Positions 12,152-23,965 of a DNA stretch of 64,000 nucleotides are shown here, piece by piece. This stretch comes from Cryptomeria japonica (lineage: Eukaryota > Streptophyta > Pinopsida > Cupressales > Cupressaceae): NCBI RefSeq assembly GCF_030272615.1, contig NC_081405.1, forward strand, positions 605,042,177 through 605,106,176, read 5' to 3'. Position 1 is the stretch's first letter. The number at the start of each line of letters is the position of its first letter. The notes beneath the pieces were generated by a model that worked only from the letters and a program-made list of their open reading frames with translations, ran no database searches and was not told the origin of the DNA. Position numbers and translations under genes: made by a program.

Positions 12152-12184
12152 CAACGACCTCAAAAACTTCTTTTGAGGTTGTTG
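12152..12184. repeat. Short hairpin
   Basis: CAACGACCTCAAAA and TTTTGAGGTTGTTG pair over 14 bp with one mismatch and a 5-nt loop. It lies between the unrecognised gene and the subrepeats to the right. The sequence between 11898 and 12151 is AT-rich with nothing recognisable. Confidence 0.6.
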
Positions 12185-12199
12185 AGGTGGTTGGGCAAC

Positions 12200-12425
12200 T
12201 AAAAGTATATGTCCCAGTACCACGTACATGGTCGTTTTAGTAACCCCGTATGCGCTATTAGGCCCTAAAAATGTTTGCAAACCAATGTTAATATTATTGG
12301 TACCCCGTACATGTTTTAAATGTATAAAGACCCCATATGCATTGTTAGGACTTAAAAATGTTTAGCAGACTAGCAAACTAATAGTCCCAGTACCCTGTAC
12401 ACACTTTTTGTAGTAAAGAAAATGT
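12200..12425. repeat. Subterminal-type tandem repeat, about 2.5 units of 90-95 bp
   Basis: Three imperfect copies of GTACCMCGTACATG, each followed by a CCCYRTATGCRYTRTTAGG core and then CTTAAAAATGTTT or CCTAAAAATGTTT. Such arrays often lie near DNA-transposon ends, which would fit the adjacent transposon-type gene, but no terminal inverted repeat was identified. Confidence 0.55.
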
Positions 12426-12430
12426 GAAGG

Positions 12431-12461
12431 AAAAGGGAGGGAGCGAGAGAAAGAGAGAGGT

Positions 12462-12547
<86 letters not shown>

Positions 12548-12671
12548 GAAAAGGGTGAGAGAGAGAGGGTGGAAAAGGGAGGGAGAGAGGGGGAGAAAGG
12601 GAGAGAGGGAGAGAGGGAGAGGGAGGGGGAGAGAGAATGGAAAAGGGAGAGAGATGGTGGAAAAGGGAGGA

Positions 12672-12738
<67 letters not shown>

Positions 12739-12799
12739 GGAAAAGGGAGAGAGGGAGAGAGAGAGGATGGAAAAGGGGGGAGAGGGAGAGAGAGAGGGA
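12431..12799. repeat. (GA)n microsatellite block
   Basis: Pure GA runs lie at about 12464-12544 and 12676-12735, joined by purine-only GGGA/GGAAAAG variants. ORFs read through here are low-complexity artefacts. Confidence 0.95.
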
Positions 12800-12852
12800 T
12801 TAAAGTTTAATTATCATTAATAAAATATCTATACACACATTTTTTTAAAATC

Positions 12853-12931
12853 TTATTTATTTGACATGACTGCAAAATGTGAGAATATTTATTTGACGTG
12901 ACTGCAAAAAATGTGAGAATATTTATTTGAG
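12853..12931. repeat. Tandem repeat, about 36-bp unit
   Basis: ATTTATTTGACRTGACTGCA followed by an A-run and ATGTGAGAAT occurs twice with the start of a third copy. It borders the left flank of Gypsy1. Confidence 0.75.
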
Positions 12932-13016
12932 ACCGTTAGCTAGACCGTCAGCTTGGAAACAACTCTGTCGCATGGCTCTTAGTATTCTGAGAATTGGAGG
13001 GGTTGGAAATAAAAAA

Positions 13017-14538
13017 TGTGCATTACCATAGATTTCCAAAATCCCAACAATAGGAGGAGTGTGGTTGAGGGATGATGCACAATGGGTTTTGTACACTAAT
13101 TCAAATTCTAATTGAAGAGGGAAAAATATTGGAAGAAAGATACAATGATAAAATGCAATGAAATGGACAATAAAACATTAAAACAATAAAATACCACTAT
13201 ACCTTTGTAATCTTATCCTTCTCCTTCAGATTGAGCCTTTGATGAAGCCAAAGATGCACCCCTTCTCGGCTTGATTGGATTGGCTCTCTTGTTTCATGTG
13301 GATGGCTCTCCAAGATTGTGCACAAGATATTGGATGATGAGATGGAATGGATGAGAAATTGGCTAATTGATAGGTGAATGAAAGATTGGCTAGAGTTTGG
13401 ATACTTGGATGGTTTTCTAGTCTCAAATTGATAGCATAAACTTGGATGACTTGGAGATGTCAAATAAAGGAGTGGAGCCTCCAATTTATAGGAGAAGAGG
13501 GGAGGAAATGAAGGGCTAGGTTTGATCCAAGATGGAGGGTCGAGATTGCATGTGAGCCCACACATGGCCCAAGAGGAGATGACAAGACAAGTGTGGAGTC
13601 CAAGAGATATGCCTTAAAGGAATTTATTGTCTCCACACTCCTCAAGGTTCATTGGGAAGGCTTCCCAATGCACCTAGCGAAGAGAAAAGGAATAAATTAT
13701 TCCTTGAGTGATGAGAAGAAGGAACTAAAAATTCCTTAAAAGAATGATCATAGGGATTTGAGGATTAGAGAGGAATTAAATATTCATTGGGTGAAGGGAT
13801 ACCTAGAGGAATGTGGGTGAGTGAGGAGAGAAGGAGTTGACTTTGTGGCTAATCATGAGGATTAGCAACTAGAACCTCATTAGGAGAGGGATTAGAAGAA
13901 TGATTAGATGGGATTATGACAAATAGGATTTGTAGGAGGATTTGACTAGGAGAGAGAATGAGTGGAGGGAATAAAAAATTAGAAGAATAATATAAATGAG
14001 ATTAGGGGTGCTTCTAGAAGAATTCATTAGGTTAATGATGGATTAGGAAAAGGTGATTTGTAGGAATCACCTGGATCAATTATTTAATTGAGATTAATTA
14101 ATTAAAGGGATGATATGGAGAGAATTAATTTTAGGGATTTTAGAAGACTAAAGATAGATTGATTAATTAAATAATTCAATCACTAGACTATAGTAACAAT
14201 ATTAATTATATTTAATTAATATTGAGAAACAATAGGGATTGGCATAATTAATAGATTTATTATGCAAGGAATTTAAATAAATAAATTAAAATAATTAATT
14301 TAAGTGTCTACATTTTGCCCCTCTTTTATGCAACAACAAATTTGGAGATGGGTAAAAGATAGAAGAAGAAGGATGCCCTAGCACAAAGTGCAGGTGGTGT
14401 ATCAATCACTAGACTATAGTGACAATATTAATTATATTTAATTAATATTGAGAAAGAATAAGGATTGGCATAACTAATAGATTAATTATGCGAGGAAGTT
14501 AAATAAATAAATTTAAATAATTAATTTAAGTGTCTACA
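13017..14538 (-). repeat. Gypsy1 3' LTR (left limit approximate)
   Basis: On the minus strand the LTR starts TGTAGACACTT directly after a PPT, the same start as Gypsy2 (TGTAGACG). A minus-strand TATAAATT box is at 13483-13490, placed as in the Gypsy2 LTR. The outer limit is uncertain; TGTGCATT at 13017 is only a candidate. The LTR end and PPT are present twice (see the 226-bp duplication), so its proximal end is either 14312 or 14538. Confidence 0.65.
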
Positions 14539-14586
14539 TTTTTCCCCTCTTTTACGCAATGACAAATTTGGTGATGGGTAAAAGAT
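14177..14586. repeat. 226-bp tandem duplication of the LTR/PPT junction
   Basis: 14177-14360 and 14403-14586 are similar copies. Each carries the LTR end GTGTCTACA and the adjacent polypurine tract (minus AAAAGAGGGG). The spacer contains GATGCCC, also found after the second copy. The element therefore has two potential plus-strand primer sites. Confidence 0.85.
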
Positions 14587-14763
14587 GCCCCCTCAAGATT
14601 TTTTTCGGAATTTTTTGGAAAATTGATGGAAAATTCTCGAAAAGAAGAAGGAAGGAGAAGGGGTGACGAGTGAACAAGAAAGAAATATAGAGGGGATTGA
14701 GAAAATAGAAGAGGAGATAGAAGGAGGGAGAACACGAAAGGAGTGGGCCCACAAGGGGGTCCA

Positions 14764-14768
14764 TATAA
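14764..14768 (+). promoter_or_regulatory. TATA box of Gypsy1 antisense PMD gene
   Basis: CCATATAAGCC lies 84 bp before the ATG at 14848. In Gypsy2 TATAAAAG lies 82 bp before the matching ATG. Conserved spacing in two divergent elements supports a real promoter. Confidence 0.6.
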
Positions 14769-14847
14769 GCCACATAGGGCCCAATGAAGGGTCATTGTCA
14801 CAGATAAACATTGGAGCATTTTAGAGCCTAGAAGAAGAGAAGGAGAG

Positions 14848-17580
14848 ATGGATCGCATTCCGACACATGAGAACCATGCCGAGAGGGTTCACCGGTATGA
14901 CAAGCCTTAGGGCTATGGACCACCGGTATGTACAACTAACCCTCTTTGTGATTTTGTAGATTTAGGCTAGAATTAGGGTTTAAAATAGGCTAAGAAGTCT
15001 GACGAGGAAGACACATGCCTCTAGGGTAGTGTGAGCATTAACAGTTAGTGTGAGTGATCATGGGTCAAAGGGGAGAATAGGGGGTTTTGGGGTGAGCAAT
15101 TGTGTTTGGTGCGGGCACTCGCACTAGGGACAATTAGGGTTAGGTTTAGGGTTGGGAAAGGGCAGCGCGACACGAGCGTTTGTGCTAGGGCAAGTTAGGG
15201 TTAGGTCGGGGAAGGAGAAAGGGTAGCACGGTGCAGGAAATCATGCTAGGGTAGATTAGGATTAGGTTGGGGAGGGAGAAAGGGTAGCGCGATGCAGGAA
15301 CTCGCACTGAGTAGGTCTATGGACCCAAAATTAGAGTCAGTTAGAGTGTGTGACTATGGCATAGTGCGTGTGACTGTGGCATAGCGCGAGTGCCATGCGT
15401 TTGGCGCGAGCGCTAAGTAAATCAGTATGTGTGCTAAGGGAGAAGAAAATGGGAGATTTGGTATAGAAGATGGCTTGGGGGGACATCATAAATGTGTTGA
15501 GAATAGGATAAGGCCAAGAATATGAGATGACAAAGTGGTTTTCATGGATGTAGGCAGATTTGAGACCATTGGTGTCGAGGGAGCACTGGTCAGTGACCAT
15601 GAGACCATATCAGTAGTTGTGGTCAGATGAGTTGGAGATCCTAGTTGTTGTGGGATTGCATTACGTTAGTCAGTGGCTAAGGATTCGAGCTCACACTGTG
15701 ATGATGACAACCTTAGTAGAGAGATGGGATAATAGGTATAACACCTTCCACCTACCTACCGGTAAGGCGACAATGACCTTACTGGATGTATGCAGGATCT
15801 TGAAGATCCCCATTTGTGGCATGATCCCATAGTATCGGTTAGATGCAACAGATTTCTACCTCTAAGAGGTTTGTGAGTATGAAGCATTGCCAATGCTAGA
15901 CAGGAGTAGGATGCATTTGGGTAGGGTGAGGGGTATCTGACACATTCCTTGTCTAGTACTCGTGATATGTGGGTTTCTAAGCAAATGGATCATGCTCGAT
16001 CTAAGAGGACATGAGTTTCCCATTGGATAGAGAAGATGTGTTTATTACATGATTCATGACTGTGCAGAGTATGCTTGGGGGGCCACGATGTTGGCTCATT
16101 TGTACCATGATATGAATCTTGTAGTATACTAGGACTATGCCATCCTATCTTTGAGGGTGAATCTTCTTCATATATGGGCTTGGAAGCATATTGCAGTTAC
16201 ACGGTCATTAGGTGTATAGGATAGGTGGGCTCAATGACCATATATAGATAGGTACACAGGCCTCTTACATTATACACAGATAGGATCAATATAGTTTTGG
16301 CGCTACATTTTTTACGAGCTTTTGCAGTTCACATGGCAACCATTTTTGGACAGTGAGACATGGAGGGGGGACTAGCAGCTACACTGGGCCAAAGTGTAGA
16401 TGTGGCTATTTGGTAGGTCTATGTACATTATGGAGTGTTATGCCCATTTTAGAGTGGATAGAGAGTTTGACTTTGTGTAGGATATAGTGGGGGACATACT
16501 ACTATATCCTCAGATGAGTGGAGGGGAGCAGGAGAGGATCTAGGGACCACTGGAGGATACATGAGCTAGTATGAGGGACATTTTCTAGGGCGCCTTACCA
16601 TTCTTGGAGTTTTGGAGGATGATGAGCTGTACCTGACAGTAGATGAGGTATTCAACATAGAGGATGATGCACCTAGTGATAGGGTTCTGGTGGGAGCAAG
16701 GAGGGGTGTTGGCAGACTGCAAAGGGGGGTTAGGGTGGTGTGGAGGAGAGATCCTAGGGTAGGATAGGGACAGGTGGGATCACTAGTGGTAGGGGAGGAA
16801 ACCAAGGGAGGAGATGGTGGTGCAGAGAAGGTCATACCTATGGACATTCCAGATGCATAGGTATAGGGTGTCGGGCCATGGGTTGGGGGAGGAGTGTTGC
16901 AGGATGATTTTGATAGACTCCAACAATAGAGAGATGCCACTCAGATAAGGTTACACTCCCTTGAGGATGAGCTACAGATTGAGAGAGCTAGGGGACAAAG
17001 TCTGGAGGTAGAGGCTAAGCGGTTGTGGTAGGAGGTGATAGATTTGACAGAGAGCCTCCAGATATCAAGGACAAAGGTGGATGATCTGATGATAGATAGG
17101 GAGGAGTCAGAGTGGATGCTGGAGGAGGCTAGGTCAGGGACCACCATCGGTACATTACAGGATGCTCTTCGACTATAGGATGAGGAGATGGAGGGGTTGC
17201 GTGCAAGGGTGCACAAGGCAAAGGAAAATGGTACACACTTGCGAGGGGAGAGGGATGCAACACGTCAAATGTTGGTCCCTGTAGGGCTTGGGCAGATGTA
17301 TTATGATATAATGCAGTAGAGAAATAGGACGGAGAGGTCAGGTCGGGAGGAAGCCTATTATAGGGGGTTATACCATGGAGTGGTACCTATGAAGCAAAGA
17401 GCAGCCTCGTACATAGAGTGTGCGATCTCATAGGACACATAGCTATCATCCCACATAGAGCTAGGAAATGGGTGGATCGATGGGTTTTAGGCCACCTAGA
17501 GCAGGGGGAGTAGGAGGATCTAGGGGAGGAGGTGATGAAGAGGGGGTTGGGGAGACAAGTGGAGAGAGCTAGCTCCATTT
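14848..17580 (+). pseudogene. Gypsy1 antisense plant mobile domain (PMD) gene, two exons
   Basis: Exon 1 (14848-14925, 26 codons, one TAG inside) ends in GYGPP at a GTATGT donor. The intron (about 14926-15553) holds three GC-rich tandem units of about 60 bp with GCGCGA and CGCTAAG motifs. Exon 2 opens in phase at about 15554. The PMD signature is LVERWDNRYNTFHLPTGKATMTLLDVCRILKIP (cited in parts: LVERW, NTFHLPTG, TLLDVCRIL). A frameshift near 16610 precedes a coiled coil of about 130 residues (16960-17290) and a YYRGLYHGVVP motif shared with the Gypsy2 copy. More than ten TAG codons, mostly where Gln or Trp is expected, make it dead. PMD proteins act in nuclear gene regulation and transposon silencing in Arabidopsis (MAIN, MAIL1). 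Confidence 0.75.
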
Positions 17581-17653
17581 TGGCTTATGTATTATATTTT
17601 GACCCTTCGGGGTGATCATTGTATTATGATAGACATATTATTTTTTTTGAGGT

Positions 17654-17661
<8 letters not shown>

Positions 17662-17717
<56 letters not shown>
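17662..17717. repeat. (TG)n microsatellite
   Basis: 28 uninterrupted TG units directly after the end of the PMD pseudogene. Confidence 0.98.
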
Positions 17718-17718
<1 letters not shown>

Positions 17719-18352
17719 TTTTTGTTGGTCGTGATACATGTATCTTATTATGATGGACTCTATTTATTATTTTATGATGTGATGCATGGATGATGATTAT
17801 GGATGTATGGCACTGACCTATTTGTGATGCAGGATGGATGCTTATATATCTATGCTTATGATGTGTTACTGACATGTTCATGAATGCAGGATGGATGCAA
17901 GTGCACGTATGTATGATATGTTGTGGATTTAATAAGAGTGATTATGTGGGCGCACATGTTTCTAAGATGTTTTGATGTTTATATATGTTTGTATATGAGG
18001 ATGTTTAATGTATAATGGATATGATGATGTGAGAAAATAAATATGCAATGTAATAATAAATGTGGATGCAAATGATTAATGATTAATGATAAATTAGTCT
18101 AAATGAGTAATAAATTTAATCTAAATGAGGAATGAATGATAAATGTAATGCCACCTACATGGATAATGCAATGTAAATGATTAACACTATGCAAATAATG
18201 CGATCTAAATGAATGATGAAATGAATGAATAATTCAATATAAATGCAAGATGGACGATGAATGTAATCTAAGCGAATGATTTTAATATAAATGGATAATG
18301 CCATCTAATATGAATGGATAATGTAACCTAAATGATGTATGCAAGATGAATG
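17718..18352. other. AT-rich low-complexity spacer of Gypsy1
   Basis: Degenerate repeats of AATGAATGATAATG, AATCTAAATG and related words. It is the convergent intergenic region between the 3' ends of the antisense PMD gene and pol. The equivalent Gypsy2 spacer (40012-40914) has similar words. No gene seen. Confidence 0.7.
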
Positions 18353-19487
18353 TGTTAGGATCCGGGAAGGACAATTGAGAGGGGGGGTGAATCAATTGTA
18401 AACTAGTTGTCAATAAATTATAACCCAAATGTAAATTATTCCAACTTAAACTTAGTGCCGGTAAACCAAACTTAAATGTCGGTAAAATAGATTAACTATT
18501 ATAGCAGTACTAGTGTAACTTAATCCATGAAATAGAAAGAGAAACAACATCCACAATACATGACATAGAGATTTTGATGCAGAAACCCGGTAAGGGGAAA
18601 AACCATGGTGCGAAATCTTACCCACAATCAGATGATACTACTACAGATAGTAAGTGTATACAAATGGGGTCTGCACATGCAAAAAGGTCAACCACCTAGA
18701 GCTCACTACTCATTCACAAAATAGGAGTCACACTGACTACAATTGGATGGTTAAATCTAATAACAATGTTTTGCCTCAGAATAGCATCTGCAATGCTGGA
18801 TTCAGTACCGGTTTAAGCTCTAAACATGAGTGTCAAACACCTTCATAACCTTCCTTCAACCTTCAGATAATTTCTGCATGATTCACACAAGGATCTTCTT
18901 ATTTTTTCTCTTCAATATTCGCACACACTCATCATGATCCTGATCTTCAATAAGATCTTACAATGATATATACAAAACCTAAGACCTATACATGAGATTG
19001 GCTCACTAAAGATGTTACAATTATAAATAAGTCTTGTTGCGATACAATATGTTGGCTCAATATATTTACCACATTATCCAATCAATAAACCATTTCCAAA
19101 ATGTGTCATGCTGATCTGGAATAGATATCATGTACCAGTCCATAACCTAGACCTATCTGTCGGTAAAGGAAAATTTGTCAATCCGATTAGACCAATAAGC
19201 AAAACACCAAATCCAAACATCCAATCCATGTCTTTGACATAACCAAATGATCTCCAGATGATACTAAGTCATCATCGCTACCGGTGAATAATGTATCCTG
19301 CTGGTGAACATATACCGGTGACTGTGCATAAGCCACTAACCATGTCAGTGAACACAATGTGCCGGTTCAACAATAAACCAATATAACCATGGTGGTAAAT
19401 CAATAATGTAGACCTCCAGAAAGATAAGTGTTGACATCAATAACAAAACCAATGCAACACATGACGAAGTCATCCATAATACCAACA
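18353..19487 (-). mobile_element. Solo copia LTR, 1135 bp, same family as Copia2
   Basis: On the minus strand it starts TGTTGGTATTATGG and ends CCGGATCCTAACA. The flanks GAATG (18348-18352) and GGATG (19488-19492) differ at one base, fitting a decayed 5-bp target duplication. Its minus-start half aligns with the Copia2 LTR fragment at 59363-59784 (shared CATGCTGATCTGGAA, TCTTTGACATAACCAA and TAAGTGTTGACATCAAT-like blocks). It splits the low-complexity spacer of Gypsy1, whose repeats resume on the other side. Confidence 0.85.
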
Positions 19488-20824
19488 GGATGTAGAATGC
19501 AATGCAATCTAAATGCAATCTAAGTGGTTAATGTTTGTGGAAATGATTAATCCGTAATGTAATAATGTAATGAAATGAATAGATAATGTAACCTAAATGA
19601 ATAGATAATGCAATCTAGATGAATAATGAAATGAATGATACCACCTAAGTGGATAATAAAATGAATGAATAATGCAATGTAAATGAGAATTGGAAAATGT
19701 TTTTGTGAATATGCCCATAACAATACAATGATGTTAGATAAAAATAGAAGAATAGGAGGGAAAAATTGAAGACTCCATAGGGTTATTAGATGGGGAGAAT
19801 TAGGAATTTATGGAATGATGGGGAGAGTTGTGCACAAAAAATGTGGAGAGACAACGTAGTTTAATATTGCCCTAGGTAACCCGCACCACTGATTATAGGA
19901 ACCAGGATGCCATGAGAAACCCAAGGCATGGACTAACTCATAGTCAAGTGGGAATTCCTTACACACAGATATGTGCAAGTAAACCCTCAAACACACTGAT
20001 ACCTCTTGTACACAATAAGGTAAGTGTTGATAAACACTAGTACTAGGTCATTGGTTTATACAAGAGAGATCCAAAACATGTCATGCCATGAAAATATGCC
20101 CCAGTATGTACCTATTGTAAACATACCCGGATATGGAAGATTCGGGCAGTCATACATAGATGCAGTCATAGGACAAAAGATGCAAGTCAAAATGAAAATC
20201 CAAGAAATCAAACAAGTCACCCATACATGACCAATTGATGTCTCTTGCCAAGAGTAGGATTAGGATGGAAGATTTAACTGTCGGGCATGGGAAGGATTCA
20301 TCCCTAGGGAAAAGGATCATGGGGTGGATTGGGATTGACTAGACAATTGACCAGATGACCATGAGAACCAACCTGTGGATGTAGTACTAACATAAAGACT
20401 TGATGAAGCTCACATGGAGGAGCAAGCTCAGGAAATGGGAGATAAAAGCTCAGGTGGATGGGATAAAGCTCAGTTTGATGGGACAATCCTTATTCATGAT
20501 TTGGGCAAAGACTCATCATCATATGAGTGATTATTCTACCAGGAGCATGGTAGGGAGTGTTATGGATATCAGATGGGTAGGAGGTGAAGGAGTTTGATCT
20601 GATAGACAATGGATCCTGATTATTTACTTTGGCACCTACATGTAGGTTTTCACCAAGGTACTTTCCCATAGCACCACAAAGTGGTTTTCACTAATGGACG
20701 AATTGATTTTTCTTAACTTTTTCTGATTTTTTTTTAAAAAAAAATTTTGCGTTTTTGTTGATTTTTTATTTTTTATTTATTTTTTATTTTTTTTATTTTT
20801 TGACAACCGATGACCTTCCGAGGA
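19488..20824. other. Spacer between solo LTR and Gypsy1 integrase
   Basis: 19488-19700 continues the AATGAATGATAATG-type low-complexity sequence. 19700-20690 shows no recognisable gene. 20700-20800 is a long T-rich tract with a short A-run. ORFs here are short and show no domain. Confidence 0.6.
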
Positions 20825-22240
20825 CTAGGCATAAAATCTCTTTAGGTTCATGACATTCATTGGATCATCCAAAGGGTCTCCTTCAGGAGTAGCCAACTGA
20901 TATTCCCCCAATCCATACTTTGTTGTGATCACATGTGGTCCAATCCAATTAGGCTCAAACTTGCCTTTCTTCTCTCTTTCTTGAAGGTTTCTCTGATTTT
21001 CCATGAGGACAAGATCACCAATTTCAAATTATTGGGTTCTCACCTTCTTGTGGTAACTCAAGCGTAGGTGATTCTCATATACCAGAAGATGTTTGAGGCC
21101 TTGAGGTGCCTTTCATCTAGCAGTTCTAGCTCTTGTAGTCTTGCAACTCTGTATTCCTCGTCTGGGAGGATATCCTACAGTGACACCCTTAGGGAGCAGA
21201 TCTCAATCTCAAGAGGGAGGACAACTTCATAGCCAAAGACAAGGGACTATGGGGTGGCACCTATGGGTGTGTGGATGGAGGTTTAATAAGCCCACAGATC
21301 AGGGTGGAGTTGGAGGTGCCAATCATAGTCAGCTTCATTGACTGTCTTTTGAGGATTTTGATTAGGGTTTTGTTAGAAGCCTCAACTTGACTGTTACCTT
21401 GCGGGTAATATGGAGTGGAGAAGCGGTGTTGGATATCAATTTTTTGACAGATCTCTTTAACATCCCAATTTTTGAATGGTTTGTCATTATCTGTAATGAT
21501 AACTTTGGGGATTCCATATCGACAGATCAAGTAGTTCATAATGAATTTAGAGATTTGCTTACCAGTGGTGAAGGTAAGAGGGATGGCCTCCACCCACTTG
21601 GTGAAATATTTGGTGGTGGTGATAATGAATTTATGACCGTTGGAGGATGTAGGGTGGATTTTCCCAATGAGATCAATCCCCCACTGTGAGAAGGGTCAAG
21701 GTGTAATGAATGGTTGCAATTCTTGTAATGGAGGTTGGATCTTGTCACCATGTTTATGGAAATGGATACATTTCTTCACATAATTATATGCATCTACTTC
21801 TATTGTAGGCCATTAATATCCCATTTGCAAGAGCTTTTTAGCGAAAGTGAGCCTACTTGAGTGTGACCCATAGATACCTTCGTGCACTTCACGTAGTGCC
21901 CATTTAGCCTCTTGTTTATGTAAACACCTTAGGAGGGAACCATCAAAATGCCTACTGAATATGGTGTCTCCAAGGATAGTGTAATGAGCACATTGGCGGA
22001 TGAAGGTTTGTTGTTGGTTTTGGTGAGGTATGGGGGAATGGTGTTGTCTCTTAGATAAGTGAAGGTCTCTTGATACAAGGGGGATTTGGGACCAATGAGT
22101 ACACACACCATTTTAGACTCCGGTAAATCATATGCCAGTATGAAGAGTTGCTCGACCAAGATCTCACACTTCTAACTATGTTCTGGCATTTGAAGGAGGT
22201 AGCCAATAGTGGCCATTACATTTGTAGCTTTGTTGTTTGT
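20825..22240 (-). pseudogene. Gypsy1 integrase
   Basis: The zinc-binding start is partly readable (EVHEGIYGSHSSRLTFAKKL, HH part), the core has IITDNDKPF (second Asp) and the YYPQGNSQVEASNK motif (Glu), and the C-terminal strand ends LKRFYA at 20825. The coding part changes frame near 22100 and carries several stops, including some in 21600-21850. Integrase joins the cDNA ends to the chromosome. The order after two RNase H domains matches the Tat lineage. Confidence 0.8.
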
Positions 22241-22597
22241 TCATGGAATTTGATCAAAGTTAATTGATGTGAAGTGTTGCTTGAGATCTTCAACCATACT
22301 ATGATAGGGAAGAAGCTTGTCATCTTTTGTTTGATATTCGTCATTGACTTGTTTTATGACAAGTTGGGAATCACCATAGATATGTAATTCCAGTAGCTTC
22401 CATTGGATAACCAGGCATAGTCCAGTAATCGATGCTTCATATCTTGTGATGTTGTTGGTACATGCAAAGGCTATCTTGTATGATTTTTTGATGCAATCTC
22501 CTTGAGGTGTGATCAACAGTATTCCTGCTCCCAATCTGTTTTGGGTGCAAGAACCATCAAAGTACATCTGCCATGTGGAGGATGTGGTGATAGTCAT
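22241..22597 (-). pseudogene. Gypsy1 second (Tat-type) RNase H
   Basis: A second RNase H fold starts WQMYFDGSCTQNRLGAG. It keeps the first Asp in FDGS, has RYEASITGL where the family has EYEA (the Glu context is altered to R-Y-E), and LHIYGDSQLVIKQV with the third acidic residue. Tat elements are known to carry this additional archaeal-type RNase H downstream of the ordinary one. It is cut by a stop at its C-terminal end near 22241. Confidence 0.8.
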
Positions 22598-23086
22598 TAT
22601 GAATTCAATTGGAAATTCTATAAGGATCTGATGGTCACCTAGAAGTGGAGCATCAACCAGTTGGTTTGCTATTACCTATCCTTTGATTGCTTTTTTGTCC
22701 ATACATTCAATGTCAAATTTACTTAACAACATGACCCATTTAACAGTTCTGCCATTGAGAGCAGCTTTTGACAAGAGGTATTTGAGAGGGTCAATCTTAG
22801 CAATCAGTTTTGTTTTGTTGTTGAGCATGTAGTGTTGAAGCTTTTGCATGCTAAAGACAAGTGCTAAGCATTCTCTTTCAATGGGGGTATAATTGAGCTC
22901 ATACTCTACTAGTGTGCGAGTGATGTAGTATATAGCATGCTCCTTTCCCTGATCATCTATTTGTGCCAATAATGTCCCCAATGCCACTGCAGTAGTAGAT
23001 ATGTACAAAAGAAGTGGCTTTCCTGGAATAGGAGGCATGATAATTGGAGGTGATGCAAGATATTCCTTAAGCTTCTCAAAATCCTT
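22598..23086 (-). pseudogene. Gypsy1 first RNase H / RT connection
   Basis: Reads GKPLLLYISTTAVALGTLLAQIDDQGKEHAIYYITR (in parts: LYISTTAVALG, GKEHAIYYITRTL, YTPIERECLALVF) and LIAKIDPLKYLLS. This is the usual Ty3/gypsy RNase H module; the first acidic position is replaced (YIST where gypsy elements have YxDAS), as common in Tat elements where the second RNase H may take over. A stop lies between this part and the second RNase H. Confidence 0.8.
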
Positions 23087-23965
23087 TTAAAACAGGCAGT
23101 CCCATTTGAATTTGGTATCTTTGTGTAATAAATGAGCAAATGGGTGACATGTATCTGTGAGTTGTGAGATGAAGTATCTGATAGAATGTAACTTTCCTTG
23201 GAGGCTGCACAGTTGTCTAAAGGTCTTTGGGGGAGGCATTTCCATGATAGCTTTCACCTTTGCAGGATCAACCTCTATGACTCTGTGGGAAACGATGAAA
23301 CCTAGCAGTTTTCCCAATGTGACACCAAAGACATATTTCTTAGGATTGAGGCATAGATAGTATTTTTTCAATCTGTCAAAAATTTGCCTTAAGATAGGGA
23401 TGTGCTCATGTCTTGTTTTGGATTTTCCGAGAAGATCATCCATATAGTCCTTCATGATTTTGTGCAAGAGGTCATGGAAAATTATTGTCATTGCACATTG
23501 ATATGTAGCTCTTATGTTCTTCAGACCAAAGGGCATGACTCGGTAACAAAAGGTGCCCCGTGGTGTTGTGAATGTCATTTTGTGTTGATCTTCCTCTACG
23601 ATCCTGATCTGATTGTATCCAAAAAAGCTTTCCATAAGTGATAGCGTTTCATGTCTCGCTATGAGGTCTACAATCATGTCTATGTTGGGGAGTAGGAAAT
23701 CATCCTTAGGGTAGGCTTTGTTCAAACTACAAAAATCAGTACAAATATGGATACCCCCAGCAACTTTGTCAAGACATACAATGTTGGATACCCATTCAGG
23801 GTAGTCTATTGGGTGGATGAATTCTGCATCCAACATCTTTTGAAGTTTTGGTTTGACCAGGAGTGCAATATGTGGATGCATCTTGTGTAACTTGTGCTTT
23901 ATTGGTTTTGCATCTGGATGGACAACAAGATTGTGAACTACCAAGTCAGGATCTAGGCCTGGCAT
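23087..23965 (-). pseudogene. Gypsy1 reverse transcriptase
   Basis: An uninterrupted 292-codon RT. Motifs in order: LDAEFIHPIDYPEWVSNIV, ICTDFCSLNKAYPKDDF, SFFGYNQIRI (the usual DGFSGYNQI has ESFF), VMPFGLKN, the catalytic KDYMDDLLGKS, and LGFIVSHRVIEVDPAKV. YMDD is intact. It is in another frame than gag-protease upstream, so at least one frameshift lies in 23966-24444. Confidence 0.9.

Noticed and set aside
12545-12820. Open frames of Arg/Glu/Lys repeats through the GA block
   Set aside because: They are translations of a GA microsatellite, with no start context or domain.
14526-14858. Minus ORFs across the Gypsy1 PPT and PMD promoter
   Set aside because: They overlap PPT, TATA and exon 1 of the plus-strand gene and are Ser/Pro/Leu-rich without domains.
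16566-17216. Minus-strand ORFs opposite the Gypsy1 PMD gene
   Set aside because: They are shadows of the plus-strand coiled-coil coding part and contain only Ser/Pro/Leu-rich sequence.
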